A DNA stretch of 64,000 nucleotides, taken from NCBI RefSeq assembly GCF_014652915.1, contig NZ_BMZS01000016.1:1-64000 (forward strand), written 5' to 3'. A program made the translations under genes and the position numbers. Under the pieces are notes generated by a model that saw only the letters and a list, made by a program, of their open reading frames with translations, was not told the origin of the DNA and did no database searches. Positions 36,132-43,921 of the stretch are shown piece after piece (the first letter of the stretch is position 1; the number at the start of each line of letters is the position of its first letter). This DNA comes from Thalassobaculum fulvum. GTDB taxonomy: Bacteria > Pseudomonadota > Alphaproteobacteria > Thalassobaculales > Thalassobaculaceae.

Positions 36132-36508
36132 CGCAGGCCGATCCGCGCCGCCAGCAACCGGTCGCTGGACAGGCCGAGCCGGTCGAGCCAGAGGTCGAGG
36201 GGCGACACCCCGCGCTCGACCGAGGCGTGGGCCAGGAAGGTCAGGTCGTAGTCGGCGAACGCCCGGTTGGCGAGCGCGCCGGCCCCGGCCGCCGCACGCG
36301 GGTCGCGCAGCACGATGCGCTCCAGATCGACCAGCCGGCGCAGCGCCGGGCCGGCCCGCTCCTGCCGGCCGTCGGGATCGAGCGCCGGGTCCAGCAGCGT
36401 CGTCAGCAGCGCCGCGCGCTCGCGCTCCAGGTTCTCGAGCGGGCCGGAGACCGCCGGCAGGGGCGCCAGCAGCAGAACGGCGAAGGTGGCGGAAACGACG
36501 GATCGCAT
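36128..36508 (-). CDS. Small exported helical protein, cluster gene
   Basis: 126 residues; AGGAGA precedes ATG 36508 (a GTG one codon upstream is possible). Signal peptide SVVSATFAVLLLAPLPAVSGP, then a helical body (ENLERERAALLTTLLDPALDPDGRQERAG... ALRRLVDLERIVLRDP) and C-terminal SPLDLWLDRLGLSSDRLLAARIGLR. No domain recognised. Predicted periplasmic. Its stop overlaps the GTG of the TolQ-like gene, implying stoichiometric expression. Confidence 0.6.
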   Translation of the reverse strand: MRSVVSATFAVLLLAPLPAVSGPLENLERERAALLTTLLDPALDPDGRQERAGPALRRLVDLERIVLRDPRAAAGAGALANRAFADYDLTFLAHASVERGVSPLDLWLDRLGLSSDRLLAARIGLR

Positions 36509-36529
36509 CACGGCTCTCCTTGTCCGGGC

Positions 36530-37396
36530 TCAGTTCGGGGCAACGAAGAAGCCGACGGCGGCGCTGACGTCCCGCGTCTCCGGGCGGCCGGCGGTCTCGG
36601 CCTCGCGCGCGTCGACCTCGTCGGCCATCGCCATGGCGTCCAGCGCCACCAGCTTGGCCATGTAGGCGAGCACCAGGTCCTGCTGGTCGAGCAGCGCCAG
36701 CTCGGCCTCGGCCTGCCCGGCGAGGTGGCGCAGGAACTCGCGCTTGTCGACGCTGCGCCCGTCGATCTCCGGCGCCCGGTTCATCGGGTGCGCGTTGATC
36801 GCCGCGACCAGTTCGCCGAGCGCCTCGGCGTGGCGGCGGTACTCGGCGCCATATCGGCTCTCGGCGGCGGCGCCGTCGGCGAACAGGGCCATGTCGACCC
36901 TGGCGACCGAGGCCTCGAACCGGCTTTGCGCGGCCTGCCGGTTCTCGGCCAGCCGCGCCGCCGCCGGGTTGTCGGTCACCCCACCCTCGCGCCGCAGCCG
37001 GGTCAGCAGCCGCTCGTACAGTGCCAGCCGGGTCTTCAGGCGCTCGCGCTCCAGGTCGTGTCGACGCCCCATGAGCTGCAGGTAGGCCTGCTTCTCCTCC
37101 AGGAACCGCTGCCGCAGGGCGTCGCGCTCGTCGCCGGCGGCCGCCTCGACCGCCGCCTGCAGCTCGCCGAGCCCGGCATTGCGGTCGGCCAGCTGGCGGC
37201 CGGTCTCGTCGAGCGCCGTCGCCAGCGGCGAGCCCTGGAAGTCGCGATCGATCGCCCGCTCCAGGTAGCCCGCCGGCAGCCGCACCAGGCGTTCGCTGGC
37301 GGCCGGCCGCCAGGTCGCATCGCCGTCGGCCGGGCCGGCCCCCAGGGCGCCGGTGGTCCAGGTGCCCGCAAGCAGGATCACGAGAACGGTTCGCAT
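36530..37396 (-). CDS. Exported coiled-coil protein, cluster gene
   Basis: 288 residues with a signal peptide (TVLVILLAGTWTTGALGAG). Residues about 60-150 are strongly helical and charged (ELQAAVEAAAGDERDALRQRFLEEKQAYLQLMGRRHDLERERL, key RHDLERERLKTRLALYERLL), consistent with a coiled coil. A second helical block follows. GGGGC lies before the ATG. Likely periplasmic scaffold. No homologous family recognised. It is 18 bp ahead of the next small exported gene. Confidence 0.62.
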   Translation of the reverse strand: MRTVLVILLAGTWTTGALGAGPADGDATWRPAASERLVRLPAGYLERAIDRDFQGSPLATALDETGRQLADRNAGLGELQAAVEAAAGDERDALRQRFLEEKQAYLQLMGRRHDLERERLKTRLALYERLLTRLRREGGVTDNPAAARLAENRQAAQSRFEASVARVDMALFADGAAAESRYGAEYRRHAEALGELVAAINAHPMNRAPEIDGRSVDKREFLRHLAGQAEAELALLDQQDLVLAYMAKLVALDAMAMADEVDAREAETAGRPETRDVSAAVGFFVAPN

Positions 37397-37405
37397 GGCC
37401 GCCCC

Positions 37406-37954
37406 CTAGCCGCGCCGCCAGCGCGCCAGGCGCTGCAGCTCGCCCGAGACCGTGCCGGTCACGTTCGCCGACCCGCCGGGCGACCGGGCGCCGGCTCCGA
37501 CCGCCAGGACCGCCTCCAGGGTGTCCAGGAACGAGGTGCCGTCGTCGAAGTACAGGTCGCGGTCGGGGAATGCCGCCCGAAACCGCTCCAGCCCGGCCCG
37601 GGCCCCGACCGGGTCGCCGCCCTTCAGCCGGGCCTGCACGGCGACCGCGTAGGCCCGCATCCGCTCCTCCGGCGCCAGCGCCGCGGCCTCCGGGCCGAGC
37701 CGGCTCTCGCAGCCCTCCAGCACCCGCGCCGCCGCCAGGTAGCGCGCCGGCGTCGCGGCCTGGCCGGCTTCGCGGTCCAGCGCCATCCCCTCGTCCCGGC
37801 ACGCCCGCCAGTCGCGCATCGACTGCGCCTCGCGGTAGCGGGCGTCGCGGAAGCCGATGCCCTCGAGGTCCGGCGGCGGCGCCAGACAGCCGGCAAGGCC
37901 GGTCGGCAGCAGCGCTGCCAGGGCCAGGATCGGCAGGGTGCGATGTCGCGGCAT
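37406..37954 (-). CDS. Lipoprotein, cluster gene
   Basis: 182 residues. Signal peptide with lipobox (LLPTGLAGC, Cys 23) predicts an outer-membrane or inner-membrane lipoprotein. The body (YREAQSMRDWRACRDEGMALDREAGQAATPARYLAAARVLEGCESRLG...) is TPR/Sel1-like in helical character. It starts its own unit: the shared element CCATAGCC and the leader CGGGAGGCGA lie just upstream, the latter nearly identical to the leader of the TolR-like gene. Nine bases separate it from the next gene. Confidence 0.65.
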   Translation of the reverse strand: MPRHRTLPILALAALLPTGLAGCLAPPPDLEGIGFRDARYREAQSMRDWRACRDEGMALDREAGQAATPARYLAAARVLEGCESRLGPEAAALAPEERMRAYAVAVQARLKGGDPVGARAGLERFRAAFPDRDLYFDDGTSFLDTLEAVLAVGAGARSPGGSANVTGTVSGELQRLARWRRG

Positions 37955-37985
37955 GTCTCGCCTCCCGAATACGATGCTTCGGGAG

Positions 37986-38014
37986 GGCTATGGACGGGCG
38001 AGGCGGAATTTCCC
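37986..38014 (-). promoter_or_regulatory. Shared cluster element upstream of lipoprotein gene
   Basis: On the coding strand: GGGAAATTCCGCCTCGCC, CGT, CCATAGCC, followed 31 bases later by the start codon of the 182-residue lipoprotein. The CCATAGCC core (37986-37993) and a preceding C-rich run with an A-rich block about 18 bases upstream are repeated in front of three other cluster genes. The 3' part, CGGGAGGCGA, includes the ribosome binding site and matches the TolR-like leader. Confidence 0.6.
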
Positions 38015-38015
38015 G

Positions 38016-39203
38016 CTACGGCCGCGGCTGAATCCGATGACGCAGGGTCCGGACCTCGAGCCCGAGGTCGAGGAACTGGCCGGTCAGGCGGTCGAGATCC
38101 CCGCTCGACAGTACGTCGGCCCCGGCGAGCGCGCGCGTGACCTGCTCGAGCTCCCGGTCGGCCAGTACCATCAGCACCCGGAACGTCACCGGCCGGCGAA
38201 CCCAGGACGGAGCCGACACCCGCACCTCGGCAGCCTCGCCCGGCCCCAGCGTTCCGATCGCGGCCTCGACCGACCGCGACCCGGTGGCATACTCGCGGAA
38301 CGTGCCCTCGGCCAGCGCCACCAGCCAGACGAAGCCGGTCCCGGCCCCGCCGTTCGCCGCCCGGGCGACCACCGCACACACGCCGGGCGCCGACGGCCGG
38401 CCGGGATCGACGGCCAGCAGCTGCTCGCCGGCGCCGCAGGCGGTTCCGTCCGGCGCCCGGGCCTCCAGCACGGCGAGGTCGACCGTCGACGGCACGAAGG
38501 CCGGTTGCGGCATTGCCGGGGTCGGCGGAACCGGACCCGGCTCGCCCGGCGGCGCGGGCGGGCGTGGCACCAGGGCGACCGCCCCCGCCACCAGGGCCGC
38601 CGCCGCCAGGCCGGCCAGCGACCATCGCAGACGGCGCGAGCCGGTCGGCTTCGACAGCGGTTCGAGCCCGAGCTCGCCGAGGATCTCGGCCACGGTGCCG
38701 ACCGGCCGGGGCCGCACGCCGGCCGGCAGCCCGGCCAGCGCATCGGCCAGGTCCGCCGGCACCACGGCCAGCACCCGCGCGCCCTCCGCCGCGAACAGCC
38801 CGGCCGAGCGCCGCAGCTTCTGGTCGACCTGGGCGACCGGCCGCACCGCCAGGTCGGCGTCGACCGCGCCGGTCGCCCACAGCACCCGATCCGCCGGCTC
38901 GCCGTCCTCGGCCAGCCGACCGGCCGCCTTCAGGCGGTGTGCCAGGTACAGGGCGAGCTGCCAGCTGTCGCCGTCGTCGATCGGGGCCGACACGTCGGTC
39001 CGGAACGAGCGGTGCCCGACGGCGCGCTCGACCACCCCGGTGGGCGCCCGCACGAACGCGTCGTAGGCGTGGCTGATCGGCAGCACCGTGGTGCTGCGGC
39101 CGAGGCAGACGACCGAACGCAGGGACGGGTCCTCCGGCGTCACGCGCAGGACCGTCGACGGGCCCTCGCTGGTGGCGACGACGACCTGGACCCGGCCGGT
39201 CAA
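38016..39203 (-). CDS. Membrane-anchored protein with Lon-type Ser-Lys protease domain
   Basis: 395 residues. Residues about 1-155 align by eye with the Lon (peptidase S16) proteolytic domain: IDDGDSWQLALYLA matches DGPSAGIA around catalytic Ser (Ser80), and ATGAVDADLAVRPVAQVDQKL matches TGEITLRGQVLPIGGLKEKL with Lys129 as general base. No AAA+ ATPase is present. A membrane helix (LAGLAAAALVAGAVALVP, about 195-212) leads to a Pro-rich linker and a periplasmic-type domain of 160 residues with two Cys. The start is a TTG beside a 17-bp duplication; it is uncertain. The orientation would put the Lon-like domain in the cytoplasm, facing regulated substrates or signalling. Confidence 0.6.
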   Translation of the reverse strand: MTGRVQVVVATSEGPSTVLRVTPEDPSLRSVVCLGRSTTVLPISHAYDAFVRAPTGVVERAVGHRSFRTDVSAPIDDGDSWQLALYLAHRLKAAGRLAEDGEPADRVLWATGAVDADLAVRPVAQVDQKLRRSAGLFAAEGARVLAVVPADLADALAGLPAGVRPRPVGTVAEILGELGLEPLSKPTGSRRLRWSLAGLAAAALVAGAVALVPRPPAPPGEPGPVPPTPAMPQPAFVPSTVDLAVLEARAPDGTACGAGEQLLAVDPGRPSAPGVCAVVARAANGGAGTGFVWLVALAEGTFREYATGSRSVEAAIGTLGPGEAAEVRVSAPSWVRRPVTFRVLMVLADRELEQVTRALAGADVLSSGDLDRLTGQFLDLGLEVRTLRHRIQPRP

Positions 39204-39225
39204 TGCGGGAAGCCGGTCAATGCAG
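39197..39225 (-). repeat. 17-bp duplication at the gene junction
   Basis: On the coding strand GCATTGACCGGC, TTCCC, GCATTGACCGGC: the 12-mer is repeated 17 bp apart. The first copy contains the TGA stop of the 184-residue gene; the second contains the TTG that begins the Lon-like reading frame. A local duplication may have created the present gene junction. Confidence 0.7.
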
Positions 39226-39771
39226 GAAGACGGTGGATGCCGGGTCGGCGAGCCCCCGCACCAGGGCCGACGCGGTCTCCGCCAGGATCTGCACCGCGCC
39301 GTCGACCGGCGGGGCGAGCGCGACGCTCTCCGGCAGGCCCTCGGCCGGCAGCACGGTCAGGCGGGACGGGGCCGGGTCGGGCCGGTCGAGGTCGATCATG
39401 ACCCAAGTCTGGTCCGCGTCCCCCCGGGCCGGCAAGAGCCGCAGCCGGAAGCCGTCGCCGGCACGCTCCGTCACCCGGTCAGAAGTCGACGCCGCCGCCA
39501 CCCGCGGTCCGGTCGCCAGCGCCGCCCGCTGCATCAGCCCGTCCAGGGTCTCGCGCAGGCCGGGATCCGCCAGCAGCGCCGCCGCCAGCTCGGCACGCGG
39601 GACCGGCGCCGCCCCGGTCACGTGGGCCCACAGGGCAGACGGCGACAGGCGCGGCGCTGCCGGCCGGTCGACGGTCGGACGCTCAAGCATGGCTGCGGTC
39701 TCCAGCGCCACGAACGCCGCCTCCACCATGGCGTGGCCGTCCGGGCCGAGCCGGTCCCAGCGGCCGGTCAC
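39217..39771 (-). CDS. Unrecognised soluble protein, cluster gene
   Basis: 184 residues, GTG start overlapping the stop of the 554-residue gene (GTGA). No signal peptide or membrane helix is evident. Segments such as PSALWAHVTGAAPVPRAELAAALLADPGLRETLDGLMQRAAL and WVMIDLDRPDPAPSRLTVLPAEGLPESVALAPPVDGAVQILAE suggest an alpha/beta fold without a motif I can name. Coupling to its neighbour suggests the two products act together in the cytoplasm. Confidence 0.6.
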   Translation of the reverse strand: MTGRWDRLGPDGHAMVEAAFVALETAAMLERPTVDRPAAPRLSPSALWAHVTGAAPVPRAELAAALLADPGLRETLDGLMQRAALATGPRVAAASTSDRVTERAGDGFRLRLLPARGDADQTWVMIDLDRPDPAPSRLTVLPAEGLPESVALAPPVDGAVQILAETASALVRGLADPASTVFLH

Positions 39772-41432
39772 GGCACCGTCCCGTACAGCTCGGCGAACCG
39801 GCCGGCGAACACGGCGCGGTCCGCCGCGAACCGCCCGGGCCGGTCGTCCGGCGGCAGGACGGCGTCGACTGCCCGGCGGACCCTGGTCAACGCCTCGCGC
39901 GTCGACCGCACCGCCGGCGCGCCGACCGCGAACCCGTCGATGCCGGCCGGATCGCGGCGTTCCTCGGCACTGAAGCCGCGCCGGCTGACCGCCCGCAGGG
40001 CGGACCTGGCCTCGGCCACCAACGACGCTCCCGACGCGCCGACGACCGTCGGGTCGGCCAGTGCCGCCAGCACGCCGCCGAGCGCACGCTCGCCGAGCGA
40101 CACCACGCGGTCCCCGCCGTCCGATGCCGCCACGGCGCGCAATCCCGACAGGTCGGCGCCGGGCGCGTGCGCCAGGACCTCCCCGACCGCCTCGGCCCGG
40201 CCGGCGTCGAGCAGCGCCGCCAGCGCCGCCAGGGCGATCCGGCGAAGCTGGCCGTCCAGCCGGCGCCAGTAGTCGAGGCGCTCCGCGTAGCTCTCGCAGT
40301 CGGCCAGGACGGCGAGCGTCGCCAGCTCGGTCGGTGAGGCCCGCCGGCGGGCCGCCTGGGTCAGCCGCGACTGGGCGGCGCCGAAGGTCTCGGCCCGCAG
40401 CACCGACAGCGGCAGGGCCGGCGCCTGCGGCCCGAGCGCCGCGATCAGGTCGAGCGCCTCGGTCTCGCGGCCGGTCAGGAACTTGATCGCGGCGGCCGGC
40501 GGAGCGGCCAGCAGGCGCAGCGGGTCGGCCGGCCCGTCATGCGCCTCCAACACCCCGAGCAGGGTATCGGGGTCGACCTCGCCGGCCGAACGGTCGCCGC
40601 CGATCGGGGCGGCCCGGTCGACCGAACGGCGCTCGGCCCCGGCGCGCATGGCGGTCCGCATCCGCGCGACCTGCTCGAGGGCGCCGCGGAAGGTGCGGGC
40701 CTCCCCCGGCTCCTCGCCGGCCGCGTCGCCGGCGAGCCAGAACGCCAGCACCGCGGCGTCGTCCAGGTCGTCGAGACCGAAGCCGTCGCCGCGGGTCGCC
40801 GTCAGGAACCGGGTCAGCCGACGATAGCTGCGCAGCGCCTGGACCGCCGGCAGGTGGTCCTTGAGATGATCGTACAGCAGCCGGGCCAGGGCGTTGGCGT
40901 GCGGGCCGGTGGCGCGCAGCGCGAAGCGGTCTTCCAGCCAGGCCCGCAGCACCCCGTCGACCGCCCGCCAGCCGAGCGCGGTGATGGCGAACTCAACCAG
41001 CGCCGCCAGGAACGCCATCCGGCCGTAGGTGACCCGGAACCGCCCGTCGGGATAGACGATCTCGACTCCGTCCTCGACCAGCTCGAAGTCGCTGCCGAAC
41101 GCCCGGCAGCCGGCGGCCGCCCGCTGGATCGCACCGCGGAACCCGGCGGCCCGGGCGACCGGAACGGCGAACAGGACGGCCGGCCAGCCGTGCCGGCCGC
41201 CGGCGGCCTCGGCGATCCGGATCAGGTGCATCAATTCCAGCAGAGGCCGGCCGTAGGCCCGGGTCGAGATCGTGCGGGTCAGCTCGCGGACCACCGGCGC
41301 CGGGTATTTCGGCCCGGAGCCGAGGTCGGTCTCGGCGACCGTGCGCAGCGCCTGCTCGAGCGCCGCGCTGCGCCCGCCTTCGATCGCCGTCCGTTCCGCC
41401 GAGACCCCGTCCATCGCCCGCATCACGCCCAT
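39768..41432 (-). CDS. Large unrecognised soluble protein, cluster gene
   Basis: 554 residues, GAGGGG before ATG 41432. No signal peptide; largely helical with Ala/Arg-rich repeats. The N-terminal block (RTVAETDLGSGPKYPAPVVRELTRTISTRAYGRPLLELMHLIRIAEAAGG) and a middle block (FGLDDLDDAAVLAFWLAGD) recur in no family I know. Length and composition suggest a cytoplasmic scaffold or effector. It is the largest protein in the cluster without any assignable domain. Its own upstream region has GGAAATTC-GCCTCC, which partly resembles the shared cluster element. Confidence 0.6.
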   Translation of the reverse strand: MGVMRAMDGVSAERTAIEGGRSAALEQALRTVAETDLGSGPKYPAPVVRELTRTISTRAYGRPLLELMHLIRIAEAAGGRHGWPAVLFAVPVARAAGFRGAIQRAAAGCRAFGSDFELVEDGVEIVYPDGRFRVTYGRMAFLAALVEFAITALGWRAVDGVLRAWLEDRFALRATGPHANALARLLYDHLKDHLPAVQALRSYRRLTRFLTATRGDGFGLDDLDDAAVLAFWLAGDAAGEEPGEARTFRGALEQVARMRTAMRAGAERRSVDRAAPIGGDRSAGEVDPDTLLGVLEAHDGPADPLRLLAAPPAAAIKFLTGRETEALDLIAALGPQAPALPLSVLRAETFGAAQSRLTQAARRRASPTELATLAVLADCESYAERLDYWRRLDGQLRRIALAALAALLDAGRAEAVGEVLAHAPGADLSGLRAVAASDGGDRVVSLGERALGGVLAALADPTVVGASGASLVAEARSALRAVSRRGFSAEERRDPAGIDGFAVGAPAVRSTREALTRVRRAVDAVLPPDDRPGRFAADRAVFAGRFAELYGTVP

Positions 41433-41485
41433 CGCGACCCCTCGATACTACCGGAGGCTGAATTTCCGTCCAGCGATCAGCGGCA

Positions 41486-42307
41486 CTAACCGTCGCGCAG
41501 GGTCGCCAGCAGGGCCCGGAACCGCTGCTTGCGGGCCTCGATCCCGGCCAGGATGCCGGCCGAGCCGCGCCGATCGCCGCCGGGCTCGGCAGCGAGCCGG
41601 CGATGCCGGGCATCCGCCCCGGCGAGCGCCCGCTCGGCCAGCGCCAGGAACCGACGGCGGCGGTCGGCCGGACGCCAGTCCACCGTGCCGGCCTCGGCCT
41701 CTGCAAGCCGGGCCGCCGCGACCGCCCTGACCGGCAATCGTTCGGACGCGCCCACGCGTTCCGGCGGCGCCCCGGCGGCGGCGACCATCCGGCGCACGGT
41801 CTCGTCCCGGGCATAGCGGCGTTCCAGCCGCAGCACCTTGTCGACATAGCCGCGGGTCGCCGGGATCACCCGTGCCGCCGCGCCGGAGCCGACGCGCGAT
41901 CCGCCGTTGTAGTGCGACAGCGCGAGGTCCCAGCGGTCGCCGTAACGGCCGATCAGCCGGTCGAGGAAGGCGATTCCGAGCTGCACGTTCAGCCGCGGCT
42001 GCCACAAGGCGTCCGGCTCGACCCCGAACTCGCCGCGCCCGGTCGCCGGCATGATCTGCATGACGCCCCGCGCGCCGGCCCGGCTTTCGGCACCCGGGTC
42101 GAAGTTCGACTCGGCCTCGGCGACCGCCAGCGCCAGCGACGGCGGTACCCGCTCGCTCCGCAGCGCCTCCTGCACCACGATGCGGCGGATCTCCGCACGG
42201 CCGCCGTCGCCCGCATCCGGTACACCCGCCGCCCGGCCGTCGCCGGCCGCAAGCAGCGCGAGCACGACCGCCAGGATTCCGACCGATCGCCTCATTGCCG
42301 GGCTCAT
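41486..42307 (-). CDS. Lytic murein transglycosylase (SLT domain), cluster gene
   Basis: 273 residues from ATG 42307, overlapping the upstream stop (ATGA). Signal peptide, then an SLT domain: ALAVAEAESNFDPGAES (catalytic Glu), ARGVMQIMPATG, LNVQLGIAFLDRLIGRYGD and ALSHYNGG. These are the classical family-1 lytic transglycosylase motifs. It cleaves peptidoglycan glycan strands in the periplasm, which could open space for an envelope-spanning assembly. The C-terminal 120 residues are charged and helical and not part of the fold. Confidence 0.85.
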   Translation of the reverse strand: MSPAMRRSVGILAVVLALLAAGDGRAAGVPDAGDGGRAEIRRIVVQEALRSERVPPSLALAVAEAESNFDPGAESRAGARGVMQIMPATGRGEFGVEPDALWQPRLNVQLGIAFLDRLIGRYGDRWDLALSHYNGGSRVGSGAAARVIPATRGYVDKVLRLERRYARDETVRRMVAAAGAPPERVGASERLPVRAVAAARLAEAEAGTVDWRPADRRRRFLALAERALAGADARHRRLAAEPGGDRRGSAGILAGIEARKQRFRALLATLRDG

Positions 42308-42747
42308 CGTCCGGCTCCGGGCCCGAGCGCCGCCAGCCAGGCACGGTCGAGCGGGGTCACCACCAGGTCGCGACCGGCGAGTTGCCGGCGGGCCGCCAGC
42401 ACCTCGGTCAGCGGCAGGCCGGGATCGACCGCCAGCACCAGCCGGCCGCCCTGGCCGGCCGCCATCGGGTCGAGCGAGGCCGGATCGAGCGAGGCCGGGT
42501 CGAGCGGCCGACGGTCGGCGTCGAAGAAGCGGCCACCGTGGAACACCACAAGCCGGTCGGACGTCGCCAACGGCTCGGACGCCCCGCCGGCGGGTGCCGC
42601 CGCCATCGCCTCGATGCGGGCGTCGGCCTCTGCACCCGGCGCCGACGCCCCCATGGTCACCAGCGCCAGCACCAGCAGGCAGAAGAAACTCATCGCCAGG
42701 GCCAGGGCGATTTCGGTCATCGCATGGCCGGCCGGTCCGTCGTCCAT
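42304..42747 (-). CDS. TolR/ExbD-like anchored protein, cluster gene
   Basis: 147 residues. One membrane helix near the N-terminus (TEIALALAMSFFCLLVLALVTMG), then a periplasmic domain ending GGRLVLAVDPGLPLTEVLAARRQLAGRDLVVTPLD, which resembles the ExbD/TolR core (strand-helix-strand with ...vDxxxpxxxVxxxxxxxxxxxxxxVxxxT). The acidic residue expected in the TM helix is Glu11. A 15-bp tandem repeat codes DPASL three times. It starts a unit led by the shared element. The TolQ-like partner lies 6.2 kb downstream. Confidence 0.55.
   Translation of the reverse strand: MDDGPAGHAMTEIALALAMSFFCLLVLALVTMGASAPGAEADARIEAMAAAPAGGASEPLATSDRLVVFHGGRFFDADRRPLDPASLDPASLDPMAAGQGGRLVLAVDPGLPLTEVLAARRQLAGRDLVVTPLDRAWLAALGPGAGR
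42466..42509 (-). repeat. 15-bp tandem repeat in TolR-like gene
   Basis: CGGGTCGAGCGAGGC (42466-42480), CGGATCGAGCGAGGC (42481-42495) and a partial third unit (42496-42509) encode repeated DPASL. Copy number change would preserve frame in the periplasmic linker. Confidence 0.8.
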
Positions 42748-42778
42748 CGTCGCCTCCCGTATCGGATGGTCCCGGCAC

Positions 42779-42807
42779 GGCTATGGCAGGCGGTGGACGG
42801 TTTTCTT
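42779..42807 (-). promoter_or_regulatory. Shared cluster element upstream of TolR-like gene
   Basis: Coding strand: GAAGAAAACC, GTCCACCGCCTG, CCATAGCC (42779-42786). The start codon of the TolR-like gene is 31 bases later, as at 37.99 kb, and the intervening leader ends CGATACGGGAGGCGACG, almost the same as that leader. Confidence 0.6.
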
Positions 42808-43802
42808 CAGCCGCCGCCGGCGGCCTGCGCCGGGCCGGCGGGCAGGACCCGCTCGATCATGATCGTGCCCGGCCGCACCGACAGCGCGACCGCCGCCGCC
42901 GGGTCCAGCCCCATGTCGACCAGCAGCAGGGTCAGCCAGCGCTCCAGCGTGGCCGGGTCGGTGGTGGTGACGTACTCGTATCGCCGCAGGGCGGTGCCGC
43001 GCCGGATCAGCGCATGGCTGCGATAGCCGGGAAACTCGTCGGTCATGACGTCGAGGATCGCCATCGCGTCCCCGGGATCCAGGTGGCGCAGGGTCAGCGT
43101 GTAGACGCCGTCGAGCGCGGCGGCCGCCGGGCCGGCTGTCAGGGGGCCGGCCCGCTCCGGCGGGGCCAGATGCGCCAGCTTGGCGGCCAGCACCGTCCCG
43201 AGCTCGGTCGCCAGGTCCTGGGCCCGGGCCGCCACCGCCTGCGACGCGCAGGCATAGGCGACGCAGCGGCCGGCGGTCGACACGGTCTCGGCCGGCAGGT
43301 CGAAGGCGCCGAGGAACCGGTTGCTGGCGGCGTCGACGATCTCGCCGGACAGGTGCAGTTCGACCCGCGTGGTGTAGGCGAGGTCCCGGACGCTGCCCTC
43401 GATCCGGAACAGCACCGCCGCCCGGACACGGTCGGACGCCCGTTCCGAGGCGTTGGCGAGCCGGGCGACCTCCAGCAGGTCGAGCCGGTCGCGCCCCGCC
43501 GCCCGGGACCAGCCGAGCCCGGCGGCGATCGCGTCCTCGTCGACGACGCGGAAGCCGCGTCGGGCCATCGCCGACTGCAGCTCGGCGACCACCCGGCGGA
43601 ACGCCGGATCGTGGCGCGGCAGGGTGTCGACGTCGCGGTCCTCGCCCAGCACCAGCACCGGGATCGGCCCCTCGGCCGTGGCGTAGGGCCGGTCGTCGGC
43701 CTGGCCGTAGGTCGCCGCAGACGCGCAGGAGATCAGGAAGCAGGCGCCGAGCGCCAAGGTCAGCCCGCGGCAGGCCATCGCGATCGCGGATCCCATCGGC
43801 AT
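42807..43802 (-). CDS. CsgG/FlgO-like lipoprotein, cluster gene
   Basis: 331 residues from ATG 43802 (GGGAGA upstream). Signal peptide with lipobox (ACFLISC, Cys at about 23). The next 180 residues resemble the CsgG/FlgO/LpoB class: IPVLVLGEDRDVD..., FRRVVAELQSAMARRGFRVVDEDAIAAGLG, VLFRIEGSVRDLAYTTRVELHLSGEIVDAASNRFLGAF. Such proteins form oligomeric outer-membrane or cell-wall-associated rings. The C-terminal third (YTLTLRHLDPGDAMAILDVMTDEFPGYRSHALIRRG) is an added alpha/beta domain. It is led by its own shared element. Confidence 0.6.
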   Translation of the reverse strand: MPMGSAIAMACRGLTLALGACFLISCASAATYGQADDRPYATAEGPIPVLVLGEDRDVDTLPRHDPAFRRVVAELQSAMARRGFRVVDEDAIAAGLGWSRAAGRDRLDLLEVARLANASERASDRVRAAVLFRIEGSVRDLAYTTRVELHLSGEIVDAASNRFLGAFDLPAETVSTAGRCVAYACASQAVAARAQDLATELGTVLAAKLAHLAPPERAGPLTAGPAAAALDGVYTLTLRHLDPGDAMAILDVMTDEFPGYRSHALIRRGTALRRYEYVTTTDPATLERWLTLLLVDMGLDPAAAVALSVRPGTIMIERVLPAGPAQAAGGG

Positions 43803-43844
43803 CGTCCATCTCCCGGTGATGACAGGCATCGGCGCCTGTCCCCA

Positions 43845-43870
43845 GGCTATGGAACGGGGAGGAGCATTCT
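43845..43870 (-). promoter_or_regulatory. Shared cluster element upstream of CsgG-like gene
   Basis: Coding strand: AGAATGCTCCTCCCCGTT then CCATAGCC (core 43845-43852). Forty-four bases separate it from the start codon. An A-containing block (AGAAT) lies about 18 bases before the core, as in the other copies. The 119-bp gap between the flanking genes holds nothing else recognisable. Confidence 0.6.
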
Positions 43871-43921
43871 GCGGCGGCACCGCATTCGCCGCAACCGACG
43901 AGGGTACCGGCCGGCCGCCGC

